Source: Musa acuminata AAA Group (Eukaryota > Streptophyta > Magnoliopsida > Zingiberales > Musaceae). Taken from it: a DNA stretch of 64,000 nucleotides. Under the pieces are notes generated by a model. That model ran no database searches. It saw nothing but the letters and a program-made list of their open reading frames with translations, and was not told where the DNA came from. The stretch lies in assembly GCF_036884655.1 (NCBI RefSeq), contig NC_088345.1:35481001-35545000 (forward strand). The letters are read 5' to 3'. This document shows, piece by piece, positions 1 to 9,725 of the stretch. The translations under genes were made by a program, and so were the position numbers. The first letter of the stretch is position 1; every line of letters starts with the position of its first letter.

Positions 1-232
1 CTCCAATGAGCACCTATACTATATCCCTAGTGTCCCTACACGAGCAGCTATGAGACCAACTGCATCCATCACATGGACGGGTATACAGCACACCAGTCTA
101 TCTGGTTATCACGATGTCCCTCTTGAGTAACCTATGACCGGGATTATTTAGGATATATGTTTAAAGGTGAATCGATCTCATTATCGTGATCTCATCACGA
201 TCCGATTCCCATTGCACAAATCCAAGGACATC

Positions 233-234
<2 letters not shown>
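1..234 (-). mobile_element. COP3 LTR fragment, reversed
   Basis: Read on the minus strand this matches the LTR segment at about 46100-46333 of the COP3 element, apart from scattered substitutions. It includes the diagnostic stretch with the paired sequences TCGTGATGAGATCACGA and GTGATGTCCTTGGATTTGTG. The window edge cuts it on the left, and it stops at the (TA)n tract. It is non-coding. Confidence 0.85.
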
Positions 235-319
<85 letters not shown>

Positions 320-334
320 GTCCTTGGATTTGTG
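215..334. repeat. (TA)n microsatellite flanked by a perfect 20-bp inverted repeat
   Basis: About 80 bp of pure TA repeat (235-314) is bounded on the left by CACAAATCCAAGGACATCAC (215-234) and on the right by its exact reverse complement (315-334). The arms are the same LTR segment in opposite orientations. The COP3 LTR naturally has a short TATATATA run beside this segment, so the tract probably expanded from it at the inversion junction. Confidence 0.95.
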
Positions 335-569
335 GATCACCGCTAGAGAGGAGGACGCTTGACCTCCTTCACCCTCTCCTAAGGATCTGCAAGGAAATAG
401 GGATATACGATCTCCCTAGGTAACACAATCTACTCTATACACAGTTTTAAGTTTCGCCGATTTTGCGCACCAATCTTCGCACGACGACGAACATCTCTTT
501 GGGAATCGAGGATTTTGGTTTCTTGTTCTTCCACTACGCATATGATGTCGCTCCCAAGATTTGCCAACA
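315..569 (+). mobile_element. COP3 LTR 3' part, forward
   Basis: After 20 bp of the central LTR segment, the sequence jumps at about 334 to the distal LTR part (GATCACCGCTAGAGAGGAGG), matching about 55612-55846. It ends with the family's terminal CCAACA at 569. No PBS follows; the next bases belong to GYP2. With the reversed fragment to the left, this is a rearranged LTR and not an intact one. Confidence 0.85.
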
Positions 570-1726
570 TCTATCATAGCCTTCAATGTGGTAAGCTAAT
601 CGGGTTGCAACTTTCCTGTCCATAAAATTATTAGTGCTATCCATACCCATCAAAACAGTGATAGGTTGATGCTTCAAAGTTCCTCTGATTTTCATAGTTT
701 ATGGGCTAGCGTAGCAAGCTAATGCATGCACTATATATGTGATGGCTTCAATATCTTCATCAGTTTTCACACCTTCATGATCAGAGTCCAACTCTTCTGT
801 TTATGGTTCCTCTCCAATTGGCTCAATCATCAGAAGTTGCCCTTGTTTACATTGGTGCTCCATACTCCACCTTTCATCATAGTTCAAACCCTTCGCTGAT
901 CTTTCTTTGAGTTCTTCTTGGTTTAGTCTGCGAGTGATAGGATTTTGACTGGGAGTAGATAAGGTGGGTTGCTTGCTGCTCATCTGTTTATTAACACCTC
1001 TATTCCGATGGTATTCCTTGCTGATTTTTTCCTCATGCAAGCATGTAAATGAAATCGCAACTATCATGATCCGGGGTTGATGAGCCTTAACTTCCCATCG
1101 AATCTCTGGATTAAGCCCTTCAATAAATGTACCCAAAAGTTGTCGTTTCGACCAATCTCTAGCTTGATATGACAATCTTTCAAACTCCTCTGATATTTCA
1201 ATACTGTAAAAGTCTGACAAATTTTAACGAGCTATCCATCAACATTCTCATATTCTGATGGGCCGAAGCAAACAAGAAGCCCTCTTTTTAACTGCTCCCA
1301 TGAAGAAACTCCATGGAAAGTTTCATACCAATCGTACCACTAGATTGCATCTCCATCGAGCTGGATTGAGGCCACTTTTACCTTGGATTCTTCTGGGGTT
1401 CTACGAAAACGAAAAAAAATCTTCGCTCTAGAGATCCAACTAGTCGGATCCCCATCTTCCCACCTCAGAAATTTCACCTTCATGTATGAGTAGTTTGTGT
1501 CACAGTCTTGAGGCTCTTTTCCTGTATTTCTAGATCTATGCAACGTAGAATTTGAGCTTCCATCTTGTTGAAACCTGCTAAAGTGCTCCAACAAGCTCCT
1601 TTTGAAATCATGAAGGGTTTCTTGTAGCTGATTCTCAATTCTGATTTCTAATGCTTCCATTGGCCGATTCTCAATTCTAGTTTCCAACGCTTCCATTTGT
1701 GCTTTCATTAAGTTATCGGCAGCCAT
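570..1726 (-). pseudogene. GYP2 gag and protease relic (Ty3-gypsy)
   Basis: The minus strand encodes a plant Ty3-gypsy Gag starting at Met 1726. It has an N-terminal helical part, a segment with FLRWEDGDPTSWISRAK typical of the capsid region, and, after a break, YQARDWSKRQLLGTFIEGL and RLNQEELKERSAKGL. That last segment normally leads into the CCHC knuckle, which is degraded here. Further downstream (about 570-800) a protease-like stretch reads VLMGMDSTNNFMD where a DSGST-type active site is expected, so catalysis is lost. A stop after GDAI near 1340 (TAG for Trp) and further stops below 800 kill the frame. The relic is cut at 570 by the COP3 LTR pieces. No integrase or RT remains. Confidence 0.8.
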
Positions 1727-3026
1727 TATGTACGACTACAAATATGTAATCTCAACTCCTATTTTTGATGTCGATCAAGGGCATCAATCACTACCCTACT
1801 CGGTGCTACTATTGTGATGCAATCGGTGATAGCACTATTTGAATGAAGGGTTGTTGCGAGGATGTGGGGATGTAGCTGCATTCGCTATGTGGGAGGCAGC
1901 GATGGTGGTGCGGCTGGGGGCAGCGTCGCTAAGGGCTTGCCACTGTGGTGGTTGTGACGGTGCGGATGGAACGTAGTGTTGCTCTATCTCTACCGCACTA
2001 CGGAAGGAGGCACTAGTGATGCCGAGGAAGGCAGCGTTGCTTTATCTCTACCGTACTGCGGAAGGAGATGCTGGTGACGCTGAGGGATCGTGTACGGTTG
2101 AGGACACGATGGTGCCGTTGAAGTGGCCGAGGTTGAGAAGAGGAGTCAGTGCGTGCGTTACTGAGGTTGAAGCGGCCGCATAAGAGCTTGCTGCATGTGC
2201 TATTGGAGGCCGGCTACAGTATTGTCGGGGTTGAGATTGCAGTGGAAAATAGGAATCAACGATGGCAGGTTGGGCGGTGAGCAGCATGGTCGTTGGCTGG
2301 GCAACAACGACGACGGTGGTGGCAACTGGCGTTCACAGCAGCAAGAGGACCGGCGACTGCTTCACAACAGCAAGAGGATTGCCCTATTTTAGTCACTAAG
2401 GGGTTAGAGCAAGGGGGAGCAGCGACGGTCCTTCTCGCCCGAACCAAGGGGAGCGGTGGTTGGGAGGCGAGCGGCGATCATCGCATGGTGGCTGGCAGCG
2501 GTGGTGGGTCGGCTAGAAGGCGACGACGCTCGAGGGGAAGATAAGTGGTGGTGGTGCAGTTGGAAACAAGGGTAGCAGAGGCGAGTTGCCCTGTTTCAGT
2601 CGCCGCGAGGAGGGAGGCAACCGGCGGCTGCGGTTGCAACCCGGGGGGGGGGGGGGGGGGGCGGGCATGATGGCAGAGCAGTTAGGGCAGTGTCGACGAT
2701 GGTGTCAGCGACAAAGGGGTGGTCCGCTGGTTGGCAAATGACACCGGCGGTCCTTCTCGCTTGAGCGAGATGGGGAAGCGAGGAGAAGCGATCACTGGCT
2801 GGGGGGGCAGCGGCAGTGGTGGTCGATCGACCGAGAATCAGCACCGATTGTGGAGAAGGAGGGGTTGGTGGCCAGGGGATAGCGGCGGCGATTGCTGGTT
2901 GGAGAGCAACGACGACGGGTGGGCTGGCCGGAAGCAGGGGCGTGGCTGCGGCTTGGGAAGTAAGGGCGCGGCTACGAGCTTTTTTTTTTGAGACGATGAA
3001 TTGCAATGAGAAAGCCGATGATCGCT
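1727..3026 (-). other. GYP2 5' leader, GC-rich low-complexity
   Basis: This is the stretch between the GYP2 primer-binding site and its gag start. It is dominated by GGCGGC/GTGGTGG-type imperfect triplet repeats and includes a run of 19 G (2643-2661). Several overlapping open frames on both strands are rich in A, P, S, R and G and look compositional. I see no recognisable domain. It serves as the untranslated leader of a dead element. Confidence 0.6.
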
Positions 3027-3038
3027 GCTCTGATACCA
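3027..3038 (-). promoter_or_regulatory. GYP2 primer-binding site
   Basis: On the minus strand TGGTATCAGAGC, complementary to the 3' end of initiator-Met tRNA, starts two bases after the LTR end (CA at 3042-3041). It fixes the orientation of GYP2 as minus. Confidence 0.9.
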
Positions 3039-3040
3039 AT

Positions 3041-3382
3041 TGATAAGACCCTAAGATCTTATCGTAGAAGAAATGGGAGAAAAGGGAATGATAATGATCG
3101 CTTTGAGGGGATCGGCCTCCTTGATCACTTCGAGGGGATCGACCTCCTAGGGTTTGTCCACATATTGGAATAACATTTCATTGATTGATTGATTTAAAAG
3201 AAAGAGTTACATCACTATTTATAGAGTTCCACCTAGAGTTCACCAGGACTTGGACTCTTAATAATAATTAAATATTAAATAAACCTCTACCCGACTCTAA
3301 CTGAACTAAACAGACTCAATAAACAACTGAACTAAATAGACTCAATAAACATTATTCAAAAGCTTAGAAAAAGGGTCCTAAC
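3041..3382 (-). mobile_element. GYP2 5' LTR (342 bp)
   Basis: On the plus strand the block starts TGATAAGACC and ends GGTCCTAACA. On the minus strand it therefore begins TGTTAGGACC and ends GGTCTTATCA, with the expected TG...CA and an imperfect terminal inverted repeat. The PBS follows directly. The partner 3' LTR is not in the window, so the outer boundary at 3382 is inferred from the terminal repeat alone. Confidence 0.75.
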
Positions 3383-3394
3383 AGGCTCACATAA

Positions 3395-3715
3395 ATTAGT
3401 TTGAGTTCCTAAAGGAATCATGAATGACTTAATACCAAAAATTAAGATAGATAGATCTAACCATGAGAGACATAAAGTTAAATGAGTACCTAGAACAAAC
3501 CTATATTTCTTATCGATATGTCTACAATCGAAAGCTAGGAGCAAAAGATAAAATTTTGATAGTAACTCAAGGCATATGACCGGAGATCTAAAACACTTCA
3601 CAAAGCTCACTAGCTGAAACAATAATAATAAAGGAAAGATCATTGGAATTAGAATTATTAGTAACAAATCTTTTGATTGAAGATAGTTTATTAATGGTTA
3701 TACTATTGATCTTGA
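3395..3715 (+). pseudogene. Old SIRE copia relic (gag end/protease region)
   Basis: The plus strand aligns by eye to the E2 gag-pol junction (about 18128-18450). Shared landmarks in order are GTTCCTAAAGGAA, GAGTACCTA, AAGCTAGGAGCAA, and CTCAAGGCATATGACCGGAGAT. Substitutions and indels have removed the open frame, and the region around the gag stop is scrambled. This is a much older insertion of the same family, now about 320 bp. Confidence 0.75.
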
Positions 3716-4470
3716 TGATTTTTATAACAAAACTTGTTTTTCGATTTTAAACATTGATGCATGATTTTTGGCATAAAAGACTTGAGCATGCTTTGTCACG
3801 CCCCTCAAAATATCCATGATTTTTAAAATTTTCATCACAGACCAATCCAGGATCCAAACTAACGTTTGAGGACACTGAAAAACATTCAATCAAATTCACA
3901 TCCATAAAACCTGTGCATTTTAAAATCATATATCACATCACTCGATAATTCACATTTATGGCAACCCAAGCCAACTTGACAAACATGAACAACATTTATA
4001 AATCCACAAGCTAAATAAATTATACAATCAGAACTCCAACTATCCACCACAAGTTCATATCGTCATAAATTAGACTTAACATTCCGAAATTCCAAATAAG
4101 AGAGATCTTCTAACACTTTTACACAGTATATCCATTTCGATCATCAGAACAATTCATTACATACAAAATATGCTTATACAATAATAGCATAACAACCAAC
4201 AAGACTTGACCATAATTCTGAATAGCTATCCACTGCCTCAGCCCAAATCAAACATCTCGAAGAGTGACAAGCTGACCTGAAAGATTTATATAACAATATA
4301 GTGAGCCAAAAACAGCTCAGCAAGTGACAAAACATATTCAGAACAAAAGGAACGGTTTCAAACGAGTAAGGTATCATAATGTAAGGCAGAATACAAGAAT
4401 TCTCAAGGATACCATCTCATTAGATACAAAATCATATGTATCATGTCATTCAAAACATATTTGATTCATA

Positions 4471-4680
4471 ACAAATGGAGCATAGAGTAATTGGAGCATA
4501 TCAATGGCAGATAGGACATTTCAGAACATATCAGTTCATAGCAAATGGAGCATAGAGTAATTGGAGCATATCAATGGCAGATAGGACATTTCAGAACATA
4601 TCAGTTCATAGCAAATGGAGCACAGAGTAATTGGAGCATATCAATGGCGTATGAAATGTTCCGGAGCATATCAACGACAT
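4471..4680. repeat. 70-bp tandem repeat, 3 copies, in GYP1 LTR
   Basis: The segment starting CAAATGGAGCA recurs at 4472, 4542 and 4612, a 70-bp period, with the third copy diverging at its end. The same array with three copies exists in the other GYP1 LTR at 30131-30340. It therefore predates the insertion of GYP1 here. Confidence 0.95.
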
Positions 4681-5811
4681 ATGGAACATTTCGAAACATA
4701 TCAACAGTGGATGAAACATTTCAGAGCATATCAATAACAAATACCGTACAGAAGCTCAAACGTCATCTTTGACGTTGCAAACATATCAATCTTATCCAAA
4801 GCATGTACAGAAACACATAACCAAAGCTCTGGATATCATATCAAACATACAGAAGGTGTAGTGGGACCTCGAACAGAACGTGATACATCCATTTCTGAAT
4901 GACCACCAGACAGAAGTCTCCCACGTCTGGGAGCTCCATCCACCCACGTCTAGGTGAAGTTAGAGGGGGCCGGCAAAGCATCGCAGGCTCTAAGCACATA
5001 CCCTTTACCATTTCTGGCAAAGGTCTAGACAATCCCACAAGCACCAGAGTACAAGAGGGCAGTTTTAACAATAATTAGCATATATCGGAAGCACACGCGG
5101 AACAACAAAACGTACATGTGCCTTATCGAGACAATACGATGCAAGGAACAAATCTCTCACAATTGTATTCAGATTTGGAATTAAATGAAAGCAAGGGTAT
5201 ACAGGGATTCCAATCAATCATATTAGCTCAATTGAATAAGAAAGCTAAAGAATGTCAATTTCCAAAGAAATGAAACCAGAATATGCGAAATCGACCAAAG
5301 CTCGATTTTTGGCTGAATTCAAGAGGCACATTGAACAAATGATTCAAACTATCAATCGTGCTCTAATTTACTCAGAAATAATCATTGGATAATACTTTCA
5401 GATAAGACAGGCTTCATATGAATTGAACTGTCAAACAGAGAGAGTTACAAATAATTTGGTAAACAAGGGTCGTAGAACAAAATCTCTGTTTGGCAGAATT
5501 CATAATGTCAGATTCAACAGATAACTGGGCAGGTGTTTGGATTCCAAATCTTTCAATCCATATATCAAAAGAAAGATCTACGAGTCTAGTTTCTAATGGA
5601 ATCAGTTTTGAACAAATCAGAGTTTCCAACAAAGACTTATAGGCAGCTCGGTATCAAAAGGTCAGAATCTCAGAAGTTGCACAGATTCGAATCGTTACGT
5701 CTAAATAGGAGATATATCAAATGCAAGGCTAGAACAATTCAAAGTTCCTCATATTCAAAGCAAATGTAGAGATAAAAATGACAGTGAGGAAAGATCAGGA
5801 TACTTGCAATA

Positions 5812-5950
5812 GGAAAGATTAGAACAATTACAGGAGGAACGATCGGGAACTTGCAATAAGAAATATCAGAGCAATTATAGGAGAAACGATCAGGGAACTT
5901 GCAATAAGAAATATCAGAGCAATTATAGGAGAAACGATCAGGGAACTTGC
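5812..5950. repeat. About 48-bp tandem repeat in GYP1 LTR
   Basis: CTTGCAATAAGAAATATCAG recurs with a 48-bp period (5850, 5898), preceded by a shorter, more diverged copy at about 5812. The corresponding part of the other LTR lies outside the window. Confidence 0.85.
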
Positions 5951-6054
5951 CTTTCAAATATTTTGATCCGAAGATCCAAAGAAGGTGTCAGCCCAAATCC
6001 TTCTACTTTTCCTCCACAACTGTAGCTCATGCAGAACATAGAGGCATAGTCACC

Positions 6055-7420
6055 TACTCTCTCTTACTCTCATTCCTTCATTTTCTTTTTTCAAACGCAG
6101 CTGCCACAGACACCGCCGCTGCCGCTACCACAGTCATAGCCACGACCGTAGTTGCGGTCACAACCGCAGCCCATTCCTCTGCACTGCCTTCTTCCTCCCC
6201 ATCTTTCGCAGACACAGCTGCTGCATACACAGTCTCTGCCGCTGCGGCCGCAATCCTGTCCGCAACCCCTTTTTCCCCCTTTCCTTTCCTTTCTTTCCCA
6301 GCTGCAACTGCCGCAGTCACAGCCATGGCCGCAGCCACCACAACCGCAGCCTCTTCTTCCTCCGCTACTCTATTTCCTCTCCTTCTTCTCTTCCAACTGC
6401 AGCTGCCACTACCGCAGCTGCCACCCCTTCTCCTCTTCCTCTCTTCTTCCTCTCCTTCCCTTTCTCTTCTTCTTCCTTTCCTTCTCTTCTTTCCCAGCTG
6501 CACTGCTGTAGTCGCAGCCTCAGCCATGGCCGTAGCCTCTTCTTCCTCCCCTGCTCATCTTCCTCTCCTTCCCTTCTTCCTTCCTCTTTTTCTTTCCCTG
6601 CCACAGCTGCAGCTGCCACAGCCGCAGCTGCTTCTTTTCCTTCTCCTCTTCCTTCTCCTTCCTTTCTTCTTCTTCTCTTCTTCCTCACCTTCTTTTCTTC
6701 CTCTCCTTCTCTTCCAGCTGCAGCTGCCACCGCCGCAGCCGCAGCTCCTCCTTCCCCTTCTCTTCTTCTCCTCTTCTTCTTCCCTCCTCCTCCCCGGCAT
6801 CACACACACCCTCTCCTCTGTTTCCTCTGCAGGAAACAGAGGTATCACAACCTCTTCTCCTGCTTCCTCTTCTTCTTCTCTTCCTCTTCTCCTTCTTCTC
6901 CTCTTCGAACGCCCCACACCTCTCCTCTGTTTCCACCTGCAGGAAACAGAGGTGCTGCAGCCCTAGCTGCTGCCACCTCTCGCTCCTCTCCCTCTTCCCT
7001 CTCTTTTCCCTCTTCTTCTCCTTCTCTTCTTCTCCTCTTCCCTTTTCCTCCCCAACGCCACACACCTCCTCGCTGCAGCCTTGCCGCAGCTATCCTCCTC
7101 TCTTCTTCTTCTTCTTCTTCTTCTTCTTCTTCTTCTTCTTCTTCTCTTCTCCCACTTCTTCCTCTCTTCTTCTCCCCACGCCCCACAGCTCCTCGCTGCA
7201 GCCACCTCCTCTTCTTCTTCTTCTTCTTCTTCTTCTTCTTCTTCTTTTTCTTCTTCGCCGCAGCTATCCTCCTCTCTTCTTCTTCTTCTTCTTCTCTTCT
7301 CCCTCTTCTTCCTCTCTTCTTCTCCCCATGCCCCACAGCTCCTCGCTGCAACCACCTCCTCTTCTTCTTCTTTTCTTCACTCCTCACGCCCCACCGCTCC
7401 TCTCTGTTTCTCGAAGAAAC
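6055..7420. repeat. 1.35-kb polypyrimidine-rich tract in GYP1 LTR
   Basis: The plus strand is overwhelmingly C and T with long CTT runs (7101-7144, 7205-7255) interrupted by GCAGCTGC-like islands such as GCAGCTGCCAC. The minus, sense strand of GYP1 is therefore a long purine tract. Long open frames on both strands (poly-Leu/Ser/Pro, poly-Arg/Glu/Lys) are explained by the triplet composition and are not called as genes. Confidence 0.9.
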
Positions 7421-7590
7421 AGAGAGTGCGTGGGAGGCGGTGGGATAAAACCGAAATTTTCAATTTTCTTTATTTTCTTTTCATTTTGCAACTTAGCAGT
7501 TTAGTCCTTAAAATTTTTATATTTACATATAGGTCCTCAAATTTACATATAATTTCTTATTAATAATTTTTAAAAGTGAGGGATATTACA

Positions 7591-7603
7591 CTCTCCCCTC
7601 CTT
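7591..7603 (-). promoter_or_regulatory. GYP1 polypurine tract
   Basis: The minus strand reads AAGGAGGGGAGAG immediately before the LTR start TGTAATATCCC. This is the expected plus-strand priming site of the element and confirms that the left LTR is the 3' one. Confidence 0.85.
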
Positions 7604-9211
7604 AAAAGAAAATTTAGTCCTCTAAATTGATCATAGCCCAATCGACGAAAAGATGAGGATTATGATATCTTTATTTCCTCCTCCTGCTCTCAAATAATTT
7701 CATCAATACAATATAATGACACAATTATCCAAGAATGACCGAAATATTCTCCTCCTTGATCCTCAATAGACGGTAACCCGACCTTCAATCAATTTCTAAA
7801 AATACTTACGCACCCTGCAGTTAATCAAGTAAGTCGTTACTTCAGAAAATACTCGTTTCTTATGATCACCTGATTCAACCATCCATAATCAATACAAAGT
7901 CTCAATATTCCCTCCATCTTTTTAACTAACACCGGAGCACCCCATGATGAAATATTAAGCCAAATAAAATCCTTATTTAATAGTCCTTGTAGTTGCTTTT
8001 CTAATTCCACTCACTCAAATGATGTCATTCTCTAAAGAGGCTTAGATATTGAGATTATCCCAAGGACCAAATCAAAAACAAATTCACGTTTGGAGGTAAT
8101 CTAAGCAAGTCATCCTGAGATACATTAGGCAAGGAAATAAATCATGTCCAATACTCTCAAAATAAAAAATCCGCTGATCAAATATGCAAAAAGTGATCAT
8201 TTGTTATATACCAATCCATACTGATATGATAGGAAGATAGCCAATCCATACCAAGTTTAATATCATAACTCCAAATCTCTAGGAGAACTAAATCGGCAAA
8301 AGTTCAAGTTCTCCAATAAAAATCAGACAAGAGGACCAGATTCAAGTTCGTTATCAATAAATCTCCAATGATCGTATTTACATATAGCACATAATACAGT
8401 GGTCTAGGTTGAATACCCAAGTGATAGGCAACATGTTACGAATCAAATCGTAGATAGAACCCATGTTCAAACAAATATTTGCATCTTTCATAAACATGCA
8501 TAATACCTTCGACCACTAATTCAGAAGTCTTAGAATCATATTCAGTGATAGCATACACTCTGACATGGGCTGATGATTTATGAGGCAGTGACTCTTTCTT
8601 CTTGTTCAAAGGACAGTCTTTTATTTTATGATCCAACTTTATACAAGCAAAATAGACTCTAGTCACCCACCAACACAAACTTGTTTCATAATTTAACTTG
8701 CAATTCACACATGATTGAGTCTTTTGTGGTGACTTCCCTTTTCAATTCCAAATGTCTTGACCCTCTTGTTATCACTTTCTGATTCATTTCCAATCACATT
8801 CTTATTGGTAAACTTGTCCTTATCATTCTTGTCACTGATCTCCAAAAATTCTTTTCATTTTTGCCATTAATGATCAGCCTCTACTTCAAATATAAGGTGG
8901 CAAAAGAATATTTTTTATTATCAGAATAATTTTGTACATCAAATATCTTCTTTGTATGCATCATCCGTTTTTCTACCACCAATGAAATTAGGTTCACCAA
9001 ACTTTCATTGTGCTACTTTGATTTGATATCCCTGATCAACCCTTTCATCCCATTTAATTAATCAAAAACAAATGAAATAGGACTAAATGTCCTCGTCATC
9101 CTAGATTCCTAAAATGCATCAAAGAAAATTTCCACCAATCACTATAGTTCACTAGACCTCAATATATTTTGCACGTTATCATATCAAATATTTCAGTGAT
9201 CCTCAAATGAT
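7604..9211 (-). pseudogene. GYP1 gutted internal region (gag-pol relic)
   Basis: Only 1.6 kb separates the GYP1 PPT and PBS, against the 5 kb or so of a complete element. On the minus strand about 7905-7950 translates to [20 protein letters not shown], the conserved Ty3-gypsy RT segment. At 8436-8708 a frame has a degraded CX2C..GH..DCP zinc knuckle (FACIKLDHKIKDCP) followed by protease-linker sequence. Integrase, most of RT and RNase H are missing. Many stops and frame changes make it non-functional. The part next to the PBS (8700-9211) is the eroded gag. Confidence 0.75.
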
Positions 9212-9223
9212 GCTCTGATACCA
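9212..9223 (-). promoter_or_regulatory. GYP1 primer-binding site
   Basis: The minus strand reads TGGTATCAGAGC, four bases downstream of the LTR end at 9228. It is complementary to initiator-Met tRNA and marks the 5' end of the GYP1 internal region. Confidence 0.9.
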
Positions 9224-9227
9224 CCTC

Positions 9228-9725
9228 TGTCACGCCCCTCAAAATATCCATGATTTTTAAAATTTTCATCACAGACCAATCCAGGATCCAAACTAACGTT
9301 TGAGGACACTGAAAAACATTCAATCAAATTCACATCCATAAAACCTGTGCATTTTAAAATCATATATCACATCACTCGATAATTCACATTTATGACAACC
9401 CAAGCCAACTTTACAAACATAAACAACATTTATAAATCCACAAGCTAAATAAATTATACAATCAGAACTCCAACTATTCACCACAAGTTCATATCGTCAT
9501 AAATTAGACTTAACATTTCGAAATTCCAAATAAGAGAGATCTTCTAACACTTTTACACAGTATATCCATTTCGATCATCAGAACAATTCATTACATACAA
9601 AATATGCTTATACAACAATAGCATAACAACCAACAAGACTTGCCCATAATTCTGAATAGCTATCCACTGCCTCAGCCCAAATCAAACATCTTGAAGAGTG
9701 ACAAACTGACCTGAAAGATTTATAT
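9228..9725 (-). mobile_element. GYP1 5' LTR, first part
   Basis: This repeats 3794-4288 with only a few differences (for example TATGACAACC for TATGGCAACC). It stops at TTTATAT where E1 has inserted; 9721-9725 TATAT is one copy of E1's target duplication. The LTR resumes after 29950. Confidence 0.93.

Larger units (their letters stand above)
3794..7590 (-). mobile_element. GYP1 3' LTR (3.8 kb)
   Basis: On the plus strand it runs from TGTCACGCCCCTC to GGGATATTACA. On the minus strand it starts TGTAATATCCC and ends GGGGCGTGACA, a pattern common in Del/Tekay-type Ty3-gypsy elements with very long LTRs. The first part is repeated at 9228-9725 and 29951-30691 (the split 5' LTR), which proves LTR identity. 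A purine-rich stretch abuts its 5' end on the minus strand. The LTR holds a 70-bp tandem repeat, a 48-bp tandem repeat and a 1.35 kb pyrimidine tract. Open frames in it are compositional. Confidence 0.9.

Noticed and set aside
2048..3043. Ala/Pro/Gly-rich frames upstream of the GYP2 gag
   Set aside because: GC-rich low-complexity leader; overlapping frames on both strands with no motif.
5947..7563. Several long frames on both strands, up to 339 codons, in the pyrimidine tract
   Set aside because: They consist of Leu/Ser/Pro or Arg/Glu/Lys/Gly runs made by CTT/CTC triplets, overlap in many frames and lie in an LTR. No start context, domain or conservation.
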